Of a stretch of 64,000 nt of DNA, positions 33,723 through 43,011 are shown piece after piece. The stretch covers positions 69,337-133,336 of the forward strand of contig CALJRU010000063.1 in NCBI GenBank assembly GCA_937976375.1, given 5' to 3'. The stretch comes from an uncultured Peptococcaceae bacterium. GTDB lineage: Bacteria > Bacillota > Peptococcia > Peptococcales > Peptococcaceae. The notes below the pieces were generated by a model. That model did not search any database. It was not told where the DNA came from and saw only the letters and a program-made list of their open reading frames with translations. How positions within the stretch are numbered: position 1 is the stretch's first letter; each line of letters starts with the position of its first letter. The translations under genes and the position numbers were made by a program.

Positions 33723-34862
33723 ATGACAAGAGCTGGAACACTCGTTCAAAATCTCAGCGGAGACGCTGCTTATTGGTCTTTTCGCCCGGCACCACTGCCC
33801 CTTGAGCCAGAATTAAAAATTGATGACGAGATGCGGCGACTGCTCATTGAAACAAGCCGGCAGCTGACCAATCTGGCGCGCTTTTCCCTGCTCATTCCCA
33901 GCACCGATCGGTTCAGCTCCATGTATATGCGCAAGGAAGCGCTGCTCTCATCACAAATCGAAGGCACACCATGCACCTTGGAAGACATTCTGGACCCAGA
34001 ATTGAACGCAACTGTCAACCCCGATGTGGGGGAAGTCATCAATTATGTGAAAGCAACCCAATTTGCGCTCGAGCAAATGCGTACACTGCCGCTTTGCAAT
34101 CAACTGCTGCGCGAAACCCACGCTGTGTTGATGACTGGCGTTCGCGGCGAAAAAAAGAACCCCGGCGAATTTCGCCGCAGCCAAAACTGGATTGGCGCTG
34201 CAGGCTGTTCCCTCAAAGACGCCCGCTACATTCCACCAAACGTCGAAGACATAACCACTGCGCTCAACGAGCTGGAGCAGTATATCCACGAAGATTCTCC
34301 CTACCCGCCATTGATTGACGCCGCGCTCATCCATTACCAATTTGAAACGATTCATCCCTTTCCGGATGGCAACGGCCGCATCGGCCGGCTGTTGATCTTG
34401 CTCTACTTCATTGAAAAATCGTTGCTGACAAAACCGGTTATCTATGTTTCCTACTTTCTGAAAAAGAATCAACGCGAGTATTACGACCGCATCAGCGAAG
34501 TACGCCGCAGCGGCAATTATGAACAATGGGTGCGATTTTTTCTGGAGGCTGTCAACGCGGCTGCCATCGACGCAACAGAAACCATCTGGAACCTTTCGGA
34601 GCTGCACAACATCAATGCAGAAAAGCTCCCTGTCTCAAAGCGAAAGCAGGACAACATCCGCCGACTTTTCACCTATATCGAAGAACATCCCATCATTGAT
34701 ATCAAGCATACCGCTGCCGACCTTGCTCTCAGTTATAACACGGTCGCTCACGCAGTCAAAAAGCTGCAAGAGCTTGGAATCCTTCACGAAACAACAAATG
34801 CTGCACGCAATCGTGTATTCGCCTATGAGGAATATTTAGACATTCTACGGCAGGACACGTAA
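33723..34862 (+). CDS. Fic family protein (class II) with C-terminal winged helix
   Basis: 379 residues. Fic enzymes transfer AMP, or another phosphate-containing group, to hydroxyl side chains. A Fic_N domain (about 15-100) carries the autoinhibitory motif SSQIEG (S76...E80-G81). The catalytic motif HPFPDGNGR starts at H211. A C-terminal winged helix-turn-helix (about 305-375, TAADLALSYNTVAHAVKKLQELGIL) suggests DNA binding. AAAGGGG lies 9 nt before the chosen ATG; an ATG at 33714 overlaps it. No Phd-like antitoxin is adjacent; inhibition is built in. It is bracketed by near-identical terminator hairpins. Confidence 0.9.
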   Translation: MTRAGTLVQNLSGDAAYWSFRPAPLPLEPELKIDDEMRRLLIETSRQLTNLARFSLLIPSTDRFSSMYMRKEALLSSQIEGTPCTLEDILDPELNATVNPDVGEVINYVKATQFALEQMRTLPLCNQLLRETHAVLMTGVRGEKKNPGEFRRSQNWIGAAGCSLKDARYIPPNVEDITTALNELEQYIHEDSPYPPLIDAALIHYQFETIHPFPDGNGRIGRLLILLYFIEKSLLTKPVIYVSYFLKKNQREYYDRISEVRRSGNYEQWVRFFLEAVNAAAIDATETIWNLSELHNINAEKLPVSKRKQDNIRRLFTYIEEHPIIDIKHTAADLALSYNTVAHAVKKLQELGILHETTNAARNRVFAYEEYLDILRQDT

Positions 34863-34864
34863 AG

Positions 34865-34897
34865 AAACGGCACCACGCAGATTGCGTGGTGCCGTTT
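34865..34897. terminator. Bidirectional terminator between fic and GNAT gene
   Basis: Stem AAACGGCACCACGCA / TGCGTGGTGCCGTTT, nearly identical to the icd terminator. Confidence 0.85.
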
Positions 34898-34899
34898 CT

Positions 34900-35337
34900 T
34901 CATGCCTTCAAATAATAGTCAAAGCCATAGCAGCTTTTGTCAAAACCGTAATGTTCATAGAAAGCGTGGGCCTCGGTGCGTGGCATGCCGCTGTCGAGGA
35001 CGATGCCTTTGCAGCCGCGCGCTTTGGCAAGATCGCGGGCGTGATCCATGAGCATGGTTCCATAGCCCTGGCCGCGCTCGCTCTCGTTGACGATCAAGCT
35101 GGACAGATAGCAGGTCATACCGGAGAGCCAAAAGGTGTTGAAGTAGGCGCCGTGGCAAAAGCCATGGGTTTTGCCTGCGTCATCAACGAGAAAAAAGGCA
35201 AAACTGTTGTCGTCGGCCAGTATCTCAGCATAAACCTTACGAATGGCTTCGCGCTCATAGGTGTTGTACGTCCAAAGTTTTTCAATATAATCAAAGGCGA
35301 TGTCAAAATCGTCCATGGTGGCCGTTTTGAATGGCAT
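34900..35337 (-). CDS. GNAT family N-acetyltransferase
   Basis: 145 residues. The GNAT fold is shown by CYLSSLIVNESERGQGYGTMLMDHARDLAK (motif A, acetyl-CoA pyrophosphate loop RGQGYG) and by GIVLDSGMPRTEAHAFYEHYGF (motif B). Substrate unknown. GGAGG is 8 nt before the ATG at 35337. It lies 13 nt downstream of the DUF1847 gene and is probably co-transcribed. Confidence 0.85.
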   Translation of the reverse strand: MPFKTATMDDFDIAFDYIEKLWTYNTYEREAIRKVYAEILADDNSFAFFLVDDAGKTHGFCHGAYFNTFWLSGMTCYLSSLIVNESERGQGYGTMLMDHARDLAKARGCKGIVLDSGMPRTEAHAFYEHYGFDKSCYGFDYYLKA

Positions 35338-35350
35338 CACACGCGCCTCC

Positions 35351-35995
35351 TCAGTCTTGTTTTTCCTGCAGGCGTTTATAATATTTATCTGCCTGATACA
35401 AAGCAACGCATGGGTTGTGACCAAGTACGCGGTCTTTCGTCACAACACTTGTTACGAGCGCATCAGAGTACTTGATAAACAAGCTGTCATGCCCAACGCA
35501 CAGTCCCATGAGAAGATTGAGATCTGTGTGGGCTTCATTGAGAGAGAGAGCTTGCAGCACAGGATTACACATGTTAACGCCAGTGACTTCACATTCTTTT
35601 GGAATGCCGATCGATACTTTTGGATGAGCGCCCACTTTGCAGACTGCACCATACACTTCAAAGCCATTGGTGCGCAGGATTTTAGCCAGAATGCGCGATT
35701 CCTCAGCAAGACCGGCACAGGTAGCAATGCCGAGTTTTTTTGCACCAATTTTGCGTGCAAACTGAATCACCTCTTCAACGCGGGTGCGTTTGCAATAACC
35801 TTCCGTTTCAACTTCTGCTGCTGCAACAGCGATGCGATTGTTCTCCGGCTCACGAAGCAAGGCCATAGCGTGTTCCTGCACTTCTTCCGGAACATGGGTG
35901 GTAAGGCAGAAGTCTGGATATTTTTCTTCTTCACCACGGCGGCAATTGATCACATGGCAATCAACACAGGACATTGGGGTTTTGTTTTCTTCCAT
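35351..35995 (-). CDS. DUF1847 family cysteine-rich protein
   Basis: 214 residues. N-terminal CVDCHVINCRRGE, then GYCKRTRVEEVIQFARKIGAKKLGIATCAGLAEE and GVNMCNPVLQALSLNEAHTDLNLLMGLCVGHDSLF are the family signature. At least eight conserved cysteines suggest a metal or Fe-S centre. Family function is unknown; it occurs mainly in anaerobes. AAGGAAGGA precedes the ATG. Confidence 0.85.
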   Translation of the reverse strand: MEENKTPMSCVDCHVINCRRGEEEKYPDFCLTTHVPEEVQEHAMALLREPENNRIAVAAAEVETEGYCKRTRVEEVIQFARKIGAKKLGIATCAGLAEESRILAKILRTNGFEVYGAVCKVGAHPKVSIGIPKECEVTGVNMCNPVLQALSLNEAHTDLNLLMGLCVGHDSLFIKYSDALVTSVVTKDRVLGHNPCVALYQADKYYKRLQEKQD

Positions 35996-36176
35996 GAAAG
36001 ATTCCTTCCTTCTTTAAATAATTGATTGTCACCAGTATAACACGCCGTCATAGGAAGCTCAAACGCAACGGTTTTTTACCATATCCAAACACGAAAGCCT
36101 TGCGTGATGCGGCTTTTTTTGTGATAATGATAGCAACTATTCTATTTAGATTTTCTTCTGCAAGGGAGATGATTTT

Positions 36177-37814
36177 ATGCAATGTCCTCATTGTCATGCC
36201 GACAATCAGGAAGGACGTTTCTGTGGCAAATGCGGCAAGCCGCTGGACCAGGACGCCAGCGATCTGACACGCGTCATGCCGCCATTATCAGAATTACATG
36301 AGACGCCGTCTGAATCAACGTCCGATGATGACAATAAAGAAGCCGCAGTAGACGCACTGGAAAAAGCCTTAGATGACGCCGAACAGGCCGAGTCCAACGA
36401 AAACGCTGCAGCAGACGCGCCAGCGACACCTGAAACGGACGAACCATCGGCCGAATCCACTGAAACAGATTTGACCACTGATACAGAAAATCCAGACACC
36501 GACGAACAGTCTGACCATACATTGCCAAAACCACCAGCATTTCTGATGGAAGATGATGAGCTTGCGGACGACAACGCTCTGCGCGAAAGCACCGATGGCC
36601 AAGACCGCCGAAAAAAAATCTTAACAGCTGTTTCGCTGATCATTGGCATCATTCTGGCCGCTGTCGCCGCCATTTATCTTTTCACCGATGTGTTTGACAC
36701 CACACCTCCGACGGATCCTTCTGAACAAGTCAAGAATGCTGATACCGTCGCACCAGATACCAGTCTCGCAGAAGACACCATCGTTGGCCACTGGCGTCAC
36801 TACAACACCGGCAGCGTCATCGAAAAGATTGGCACTGCGCGCTATCGCTGGACCATTGGCAAAAAGGTGTACCAGCTCGATTTCAAAGACAACCAATATG
36901 TCTATAAAGATGAAAAAGGCAACGTGTACAACTTTGTGCTCACCGATGCCGATCATATTCAGTTGGCATCAAGCAGCGACAGTTCTGGTGGTTTGATCAC
37001 CGACCCTGTGTTTGAATCCGGCTATACGGCAGGCCGCGTCGGCCAAGACGGAACCATGGCTGAAAGCATGAGCGTCAACACCGATGCCTTTAACATCGTC
37101 GGCAAAACTTATGCAGAATTGGCTGGCACCTACGGGCCTGGTGCGTTGAGTGTCATTGGCGACAATCAATACATCATCTTCCGTGGTGATGGCGGTAATT
37201 TTGCCGTTCAGTTCGAAGGGGAAACAGTGCCTCTGTCTGCCAAGAGCAGCGGTGAATATACCGTGAAGCCTCTCAGCACCAACACTGCAAGCTATTCAGT
37301 GTCACGACTGACACAAAGCAACACCGTACCATACACCGATTCTACAACACCAAGCGGTGGCACCACAGACACCGGCAATAACGACAACACTGGCAGTACC
37401 ACAACCGATGGGTCAACCGGAAGCAACAACAACAATAATAACAACACGACCCAGAATCAAAACAACAATAACAAAGAAGATGAAACCACTGAATACAAGG
37501 TTGAAATTCCAGACATGCCAACCTTCCCATCAACCACCGCTGTTGCTACCGGTGTGGTATGGGCCGATCTTGGTTTTGTCATCAAAAACGCTCCAGATAC
37601 CATGAGCGTCAACGATCTCTCTGCCGTCCTTGGCATTGCCCTGGAAGTAGGCACTGCGCCAGCCAACCAAAGCGGTTTCAATTTCTATGGCAGTGACGAA
37701 GGTTATTTTGCTGGCACCTATGCCATCAACGATCACTCCTTCTCGATCAGCGGATACGGCAGCAGTGCACTGAATCCAAGCAAAACCATTCTGTTCATTC
37801 AACAGATCAGTTAA
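36177..37814 (+). CDS. Zinc-ribbon membrane protein with Asn/Thr-rich linker
   Basis: 545 residues. An N-terminal zinc ribbon (C3, C6, C16, C19: CPHC...CGKC) is followed by an acidic, Thr/Glu-rich cytoplasmic region (about 25-140), one transmembrane helix (about 143-165, ILTAVSLIIGIILAAVAAIYLF) and an extracellular part of about 380 residues. The latter contains beta-rich segments split by a low-complexity TDTGNN...NNNNNN linker (about 400-435). I do not recognise the extracellular domains. A membrane-spanning sensor or surface protein is likely. GGAG precedes the ATG. Confidence 0.75.
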   Translation: MQCPHCHADNQEGRFCGKCGKPLDQDASDLTRVMPPLSELHETPSESTSDDDNKEAAVDALEKALDDAEQAESNENAAADAPATPETDEPSAESTETDLTTDTENPDTDEQSDHTLPKPPAFLMEDDELADDNALRESTDGQDRRKKILTAVSLIIGIILAAVAAIYLFTDVFDTTPPTDPSEQVKNADTVAPDTSLAEDTIVGHWRHYNTGSVIEKIGTARYRWTIGKKVYQLDFKDNQYVYKDEKGNVYNFVLTDADHIQLASSSDSSGGLITDPVFESGYTAGRVGQDGTMAESMSVNTDAFNIVGKTYAELAGTYGPGALSVIGDNQYIIFRGDGGNFAVQFEGETVPLSAKSSGEYTVKPLSTNTASYSVSRLTQSNTVPYTDSTTPSGGTTDTGNNDNTGSTTTDGSTGSNNNNNNNTTQNQNNNNKEDETTEYKVEIPDMPTFPSTTAVATGVVWADLGFVIKNAPDTMSVNDLSAVLGIALEVGTAPANQSGFNFYGSDEGYFAGTYAINDHSFSISGYGSSALNPSKTILFIQQIS

Positions 37815-37819
37815 AACAT

Positions 37820-37855
37820 AAACGGACCATTTTCGGTGACGAAAATGGTCCGTTT
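37820..37855. terminator. Terminator of the zinc-ribbon membrane protein gene
   Basis: Perfect stem AAACGGACCATTTTC / GAAAATGGTCCGTTT. Confidence 0.85.
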
Positions 37856-37930
37856 GTCATTTTATTGTTGTACAATGCATCACTGGATTTGTTACAATAG
37901 ACTTAAACCTACAAAAAAGGAGGTATAATC

Positions 37931-39220
37931 ATGCACAAACGATTGATACAGCTTTTGGCGCTGACCCTGCTCTTTTTAGCTGGCGGCGCCTGGTGCACAA
38001 GCGACGCCATGGCAGCCGATGCTTCGCCCTCTCAATCGATCATCACTACGGGCTCCAGCAGCACCACTGTTGATCCTTACCAGAGCTTCAGCGTCAGCAT
38101 CACATTACGCGACGCCTCTGGCAGCAACCTGACCAGCGCACCTGCGGGCAAAGTCTATCTCTGGGCCACCGATGCCAGCAACCGCATCAGCGACGGCCTG
38201 GATCTTGTGGAGCTTTCCCTGGGCGACAACGTTTACATGCATCAAACCAGCCGTCAGGGCGTGTTGATTATGGATGCCGCTGCACTCATCCAAACACAGC
38301 GTTTTAATTTGAAGCTGGCCGAAAAGGGGCCCTACAAATTGCATGCGCTCTATATGCCGACCGGCTCCATTGACCCCAATGCCGTCAGCGACTACTGGCC
38401 ATACGAACTCACCGGCAGCAGCGAAGCCGAACGCACCATCACCGTCAACGCCACACCGGCCTCTGACGTCGCCATGATGGTCGTTTCAACCAAAATCCGC
38501 GGCATCAGCGTGGATTCCTTCTTAATCACTGGTCCGCGCAACCAAACCTTGACCACCCCAATCTCCATTGATTCCAGCGGCGCCACCACCACCGAAGTGC
38601 AATTGGCCCTGCTGCGCGACAATGGGCTCTCCGTTGGGGCAGATGTACCAATCTACATCAACACCACATCCAACAATGTGACCGTTTCCAATGTGCTTGT
38701 GCGCACCAATGAAAACGGCATCGCTCGTTTCACCGTCAGTGGTCTTGTATCGGACAACAGCACCTTGCAGCTGCGCTGCGACGTCAACGACGCGCCAGTT
38801 GTCATTCCGCTTTCGGCTTACGAATACCGTCCAGAACGCGTGCGCTTCGACATCGGCTCGAACATCATTGATGTTGATGGCCGCACCATGGAAATTGACA
38901 CTGCCGCCGTCATCCGCAACGGCCGCACCTACGTGCCATACCGTGCCATTGGTGAACTGCTCGGTGCCCGCATCGAATACGACAATGCCGTGCGCACCAT
39001 CACCACCCACTTTGACGACAGCGTCCTGACGATGACCGTCGGCTACAACCACTATGCCGTTGATGGCACCGTCTACCAAATGGATGCCGCGCCGTACATC
39101 AACAGCGACGGCCGCACCATGGTGCCAATTCGCTTCGTTGCCGAAGTCATCGGCTATGACGTACGCGCCGTCACCGGCTCCAACAACCTTACAGAAAGCG
39201 TCGTCTTCACACGACGTTAA
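37931..39220 (+). CDS. Secreted protein with copper-amine-oxidase N-terminal-like domain
   Basis: 429 residues. Signal peptide 1-31 (RLIQLLALTLLFLAGGAWC...AMA-AD). A first region (about 45-300) of beta-rich Ig-like character resembles bacterial surface Ig folds. The last 130 residues are a copper-amine-oxidase N-domain repeat pair (VDGRTMEIDTAAVIRNGRTYVPYRAI, then DGRTMVPIRFVAEVIGYDV). Despite the name, that domain is a wall-associated module in Clostridia. Function unknown. AAAGGAGG precedes the ATG. Confidence 0.8.
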   Translation: MHKRLIQLLALTLLFLAGGAWCTSDAMAADASPSQSIITTGSSSTTVDPYQSFSVSITLRDASGSNLTSAPAGKVYLWATDASNRISDGLDLVELSLGDNVYMHQTSRQGVLIMDAAALIQTQRFNLKLAEKGPYKLHALYMPTGSIDPNAVSDYWPYELTGSSEAERTITVNATPASDVAMMVVSTKIRGISVDSFLITGPRNQTLTTPISIDSSGATTTEVQLALLRDNGLSVGADVPIYINTTSNNVTVSNVLVRTNENGIARFTVSGLVSDNSTLQLRCDVNDAPVVIPLSAYEYRPERVRFDIGSNIIDVDGRTMEIDTAAVIRNGRTYVPYRAIGELLGARIEYDNAVRTITTHFDDSVLTMTVGYNHYAVDGTVYQMDAAPYINSDGRTMVPIRFVAEVIGYDVRAVTGSNNLTESVVFTRR

Positions 39221-39225
39221 TCGCA

Positions 39226-39254
39226 AAAAGCCTGCCAATCGGCAGGCTTTTTTC
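39226..39254 (+). terminator. Terminator of the 37.9-kb surface protein gene
   Basis: Stem AAAAGCCTGCC / GGCAGGCTTTT with T run. Confidence 0.9.
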
Positions 39255-39267
39255 ATCAAAAGAACAC

Positions 39268-39302
39268 AAAAAACGGCATGGCGTCAAACCCATGCCGTTT
39301 TT
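39268..39302 (-). terminator. Terminator of the MetE-like gene
   Basis: Stem AAACGGCATGG / CCATGCCGTTT with leftward T run. Confidence 0.85.
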
Positions 39303-39322
39303 GATTCATTGCTGTCAATGTT

Positions 39323-40435
39323 TCAGCCCCACACTTCTTCGGCGATTTCTTTGACCAGTGCGAGCTGCTTCCACTGTTCTTCTTCCGTCAGCTTATTGCC
39401 AATTTCACAGGATGCAAACCCACACTGAGGACTGAGATAGAGGCGATCCAGCGGAATATACTGTGCAGCTTCGTGAATGCGCGCAATCACAGCATCCTTG
39501 TCTTCCAGCTGCGGTGACTTGGTGGTCACCAGCCCAATGACGACCTTCTTATCCGGTGAAACCTCTTTCAAGCAATCAAAACTGCCTGAACGTGCATCAT
39601 CAAATTCCAAATAAAGTGCATTCACATTTTCACGGGCAAACACATATTCCGCAATGCCATCATAAGGACCGCTGCAAGCCCAGGTAGAATGGAAATTGCC
39701 GCGGCAGATGTGTGTATTGATCACCATATCATTTGGCTTGCCTTCGATGGCAAGGTTGTTGATCGTCAGGAACAGCTCCTTCAAACGTGCCAAACCAGCA
39801 TCATCTGTCGCAAAGAACTGATGCGCACGTTCATCGATAAAGAGCCCCCAAGTGCAGTCATCAAACTGCAGATTGCGGCAACCAGCAGCATACAGATCAG
39901 CGATCACTTGCTTATAACCAGCCACAATATCAGCCACCAAAGAATCGTCATCAGCATAGAACTTGCGGGTGCTTTCAATGTTCATTGGCATAATGAACTG
40001 TTCCAGAAACTGTGCCGGTGCAGGAATCGTCTGCTTCGCTACAGTGTTTGCATCTTCAAACTGCTTCACAAACTTGAAATGCTCCACAAATGGATGCGTG
40101 CCAACACCAATCTTCCCTGTCAAAAACGTATCATCAATCTTTGCTGCTTCCCCGTGAAACTGCAAGCCGTTCTCGGTGGTTTTGTGGTCAACACCTTCAA
40201 AGCCCCACATAAAATCCAAGTGCCAGGTTGAACGGCGGAATTCCCCGTCGGTGATCACATGAAAACCAGCAGCCTTCTGCTTCTCAATCAAATCCGTGAT
40301 TGCTGCATCTTCCACTGCCTTCAATTCGTCAGCACTGATCAGGCCCGCTTCACGGTCAGCACGTGCCTTTTTTAAGGATTCTGGGCGCAAAAAACTGCCT
40401 ACATAGTCAAAACGAAATGGTGTATATAAACTCAT
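39323..40435 (-). CDS. MetE C-domain-like methyltransferase (YxjG/YxjH family)
   Basis: 370 residues, close to Bacillus YxjG/YxjH. It has only the catalytic half of cobalamin-independent methionine synthase. Motifs: DYVGSFLRPE at the start, HVITDGEFRRSTW, QFDDCTWGLF, the zinc ligands in NTHICRGN and SPQCGFAS, and LYLEFDDARSGSF with the zinc-site Glu. It probably transfers a methyl group to homocysteine or a related thiol. No S-box riboswitch is visible upstream. Its upstream neighbour is on the same strand but separated by a strong hairpin. Confidence 0.88.
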   Translation of the reverse strand: MSLYTPFRFDYVGSFLRPESLKKARADREAGLISADELKAVEDAAITDLIEKQKAAGFHVITDGEFRRSTWHLDFMWGFEGVDHKTTENGLQFHGEAAKIDDTFLTGKIGVGTHPFVEHFKFVKQFEDANTVAKQTIPAPAQFLEQFIMPMNIESTRKFYADDDSLVADIVAGYKQVIADLYAAGCRNLQFDDCTWGLFIDERAHQFFATDDAGLARLKELFLTINNLAIEGKPNDMVINTHICRGNFHSTWACSGPYDGIAEYVFARENVNALYLEFDDARSGSFDCLKEVSPDKKVVIGLVTTKSPQLEDKDAVIARIHEAAQYIPLDRLYLSPQCGFASCEIGNKLTEEEQWKQLALVKEIAEEVWG

Positions 40436-40508
40436 CGTCAGTCTCCTCTGTTATCGTAGTTACTGTACTTATTATATAGGCTTTTTTTAGACTTGGCTAA
40501 TACAAAAA

Positions 40509-40547
40509 ATTTGCGGCTTGCTATAGATTCATCCTATAGCAAGCCGC
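40509..40547 (-). terminator. Terminator of the protein tyrosine phosphatase gene
   Basis: Perfect 14-bp stem GCGGCTTGCTATAG / CTATAGCAAGCCGC with leftward T run. Confidence 0.88.
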
Positions 40548-40576
40548 CGATAAATAAACCTACGCGCCAACCCAGT

Positions 40577-41047
40577 TCAAATCTCATCAGCACAATCCGC
40601 TTCCACCTGCGCCATCAACGCCTCAAGCCCTTGCTGCAAATCTTCATACGTACACTCAAAATCGCCGCTGTACCACGGGTCTGCAATGTCCCGCGATTCA
40701 CCGACAAGTTCCAGCAGCCGCACCATCTTGTCGTCCGGATCGCCGCCGCAAATCCGCGCCATATTGCGCAGGTTCGCTGCATCCATCCCAACCAGCCAGT
40801 CAAAGCGCGCATAATCCGCCGCCTCCAACTGCCGCGCCCGATGGTCACACACCTCCACGCCCTTCTCCACCAGCTTTGCCTCCGCCGGCGGATAAATCGT
40901 GTTGCCAATCTCCTCCCGAGACGTCGCCGCCGAATCCACCATCACCACATCCGACAACCCGCGCTCCTCCACCATCTGACGAAACATATTCTCAGCCATT
41001 GCCGACCGACAAATATTGCCATGGCAGACAAAAAGTACATTGATCAT
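40577..41047 (-). CDS. Low-molecular-weight protein tyrosine phosphatase
   Basis: 156 residues. The P-loop CHGNICRS (C8 nucleophile, R14) starts directly after the first strand (INVLFV). The general-acid aspartate lies in IADPWYSGDF, as usual for LMW-PTPs. In Firmicutes such enzymes oppose tyrosine or arginine kinases; no kinase is nearby. AAAGGAG precedes the ATG. Confidence 0.93.
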   Translation of the reverse strand: MINVLFVCHGNICRSAMAENMFRQMVEERGLSDVVMVDSAATSREEIGNTIYPPAEAKLVEKGVEVCDHRARQLEAADYARFDWLVGMDAANLRNMARICGGDPDDKMVRLLELVGESRDIADPWYSGDFECTYEDLQQGLEALMAQVEADCADEI

Positions 41048-41204
41048 GTGTTATTTCGCTCCTTTGTTTATAGATTATCCAACCCATTACTGTCTCTTCA
41101 TTGTAGCAAAAAGCCTTCCCTGAGAACAGAATCCTAAACACTTATTTTTTGAAACAATTAGGTCATTCCTTACATAACCGAGCCATCCTCGCCATTTTCA
41201 AAAC

Positions 41205-41243
41205 AAAAGCGATCTGCCGCCAAATAAGGTGCAGATCGCTTTT
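41205..41243. terminator. Hairpin terminator after flavin reductase gene
   Basis: Stem AAAAGCGATCTGC / GCAGATCGCTTTT with A/T runs on both sides. Confidence 0.75.
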
Positions 41244-41266
41244 GTTTTGCTAACAGTACCGCATTG

Positions 41267-41839
41267 TTACATAAACTTTTTTCCTTCACGCCATGGGATA
41301 CCCACACGCTCACCAAGGGTCAGGTAGCCTGTGCCGAAGGGATCATAAAGCAGCATATTGGTTTTCAGGGCATCAATTTGACCTTGCGCGTTCAATACGC
41401 TGTCGTCGGCAGCAATGTTGACAATCTTTGCCAACACGGTAGAAAACTGCGTGCCGGTAACAATTTCAACCAATTCGCATTCGATGACCACGGGACAGCC
41501 TTCGACAACAGGAGCGTCGACATAGGCGCTCTTGACAGCTTTTAAGCCGGTTCGTTCAAATTTGTCCGGAACATGGTGCCCACTGACGCTGCCGAGATAG
41601 TCAATCTCGGCCATCATCTCCTGACCAACAAGAGCCATCGTGAATGCACGTCTTTTTTCGACATTTTCGTGGGTCTTACTGAAAGGTCCAATGCACAGCG
41701 CCAAATCGCCAGCATTTGTCCGCATGGCTTCATGCAGATTCATAGCGTTCACCGTGCCATCATCATTGTAAGTTGCAACCATCAAAACTGGAACCGGGTA
41801 GCCATAGCCAAACGCTTGCGCGCCCAAATTTTTCATCAT
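41267..41839 (-). CDS. Flavin reductase family protein (FMN-binding split barrel)
   Basis: 190 residues. PVPVLMVATYNDDGTVNAMNLHEAM, a LALCIGPFSKTHENVEKRRAF segment and GHHVPDKFERTGLKAV match the flavin-reductase-like FMN-binding family common in anaerobes. It probably binds FMN and transfers electrons; a partner is not evident. Two adjacent ATG codons follow GGAG. Confidence 0.85.
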   Translation of the reverse strand: MMKNLGAQAFGYGYPVPVLMVATYNDDGTVNAMNLHEAMRTNAGDLALCIGPFSKTHENVEKRRAFTMALVGQEMMAEIDYLGSVSGHHVPDKFERTGLKAVKSAYVDAPVVEGCPVVIECELVEIVTGTQFSTVLAKIVNIAADDSVLNAQGQIDALKTNMLLYDPFGTGYLTLGERVGIPWREGKKFM

Positions 41840-42005
41840 GAGTCATACGCTCCTTTTCTTGCAGCAGTCTGTTTTTTGCTTTCGTAATCACGTTTCATTG
41901 AACAATAGCATACCCGCTTTTCTGATCAAAAACAGCGTCATGTGTTAACATTTTATATGGTATAATTTAACCATCGTGTCTGATCAATGAAAGGTGGCAA
42001 AAGCT

Positions 42006-42956
42006 ATGTATGCGTACCATGATGAGGAAATATTGCACGCGTTGAAAAAATTGGCGCAGGATTTTCACCTGCTCCACTGGAATTTCACCGACGCGTCTGC
42101 TTATAGCAAGCAAGAGCCAGTGCAGCATTGGCTGGGGGATGAATCAGAAGAAGTGATGATCAATGTCTTTACTGGGACAAAGATCCAAGAACCTTTCCAT
42201 CGCCATGATTTTTTCTTTATCCACTTTGCCTACAGCGGCGATTATCAGGCGCTCAGCGCTCATCCAGACAATCGCATCACCATCAAAGAAGGAGACTGTT
42301 ATGTTGGCCAGCCTTACAGCGGCTATGCTGTAACACGCGACAGCGATCAGCTTTGCACCATCATCGGGGTGTTGATTCAAAAAGAAACCTTCATCCGAGA
42401 ATTTCTCCCATCGCTGTCAGCAGATACGGCCATGCTGCACTTTTTTCTAGCGCCGCAGAAAAATGCCTATTCCGATGTATGCATCCATTTTCCCATTCCA
42501 ACAACCTCACCCATCTGGCGGCTGCTCGGATTGCTGGTTCTTGAATACGCCAATAAAACCGAGGATACACAAAAAATCCTAAAGCCCATGATTATGTCAC
42601 TGGCCATGTACATTTCCTCAGAATACAAACGACAAAACCTGCCGACCAACAGTTCATTAGTCGATCAGATCACAGCATATATTGAATACCATTCCGATTC
42701 CGTTACATTAAAATCCACCGCCGCCCATTTTGGCTACCACCCTGTCTATATCTCCAGGCTGCTCCCTGAAAAGACCGGCAAAACGTTTTCTCAGCTTCTG
42801 CTTGAATCAAGAATGCGAAAAGCACACTTGCTGCTCAATCACACCGATCTTTCCATCGAAAAAATTGCTGCCATGCTGGGCTACAGCAACAGCAGCAATT
42901 TCTACAAAGCGTTTAAGCACTACTATGGCACTTCGCCACGACGGTTAAAAGAATAG
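42006..42956 (+). CDS. AraC family transcriptional regulator
   Basis: 316 residues. An N-terminal cupin-like sensor domain (about 45-125) includes PFHRHDFFFIHFAYSG and GQPYSGYAV. A C-terminal AraC DNA-binding domain (about 215-314) has two helix-turn-helix units (LKSTAAHFGYHPVYISRLLPEKTGKTF and SIEKIAAMLGYSNSSNFYKAFKHYYGTSPRR). AAAGGTGG precedes the ATG at 42006; the in-frame GTG at 41994 overlaps it. It is convergent with the SDR/flavodoxin genes, which are possible targets. Confidence 0.9.
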   Translation: MYAYHDEEILHALKKLAQDFHLLHWNFTDASAYSKQEPVQHWLGDESEEVMINVFTGTKIQEPFHRHDFFFIHFAYSGDYQALSAHPDNRITIKEGDCYVGQPYSGYAVTRDSDQLCTIIGVLIQKETFIREFLPSLSADTAMLHFFLAPQKNAYSDVCIHFPIPTTSPIWRLLGLLVLEYANKTEDTQKILKPMIMSLAMYISSEYKRQNLPTNSSLVDQITAYIEYHSDSVTLKSTAAHFGYHPVYISRLLPEKTGKTFSQLLLESRMRKAHLLLNHTDLSIEKIAAMLGYSNSSNFYKAFKHYYGTSPRRLKE

Positions 42957-42961
42957 CAAGC

Positions 42962-42993
42962 AAAAGAGACGCGCGTTTTCGCACGTCTCTTTT
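42962..42993. terminator. Bidirectional terminator between AraC and SDR genes
   Basis: Stem AAAAGAGACG / CGTCTCTTTT (with inner GCG-CGC pairing) between convergent genes. Confidence 0.8.
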
Positions 42994-43011
42994 ATTTGCA
43001 CGCCTTCCAGC

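Noticed and set aside
33723..34862. Fic/Phd toxin-antitoxin pair
   Set aside because: No small antitoxin gene is adjacent, and the protein carries its own inhibitory motif.
37370..37480. CRISPR-like or tandem DNA repeat
   Set aside because: The AAC-rich stretch encodes an Asn/Thr linker in the zinc-ribbon membrane protein; there are no spaced repeats.
40436..40508. S-box riboswitch upstream of the MetE-like gene
   Set aside because: The region is under 80 nt and lacks the conserved S-box sequence; only the phosphatase terminator is present.
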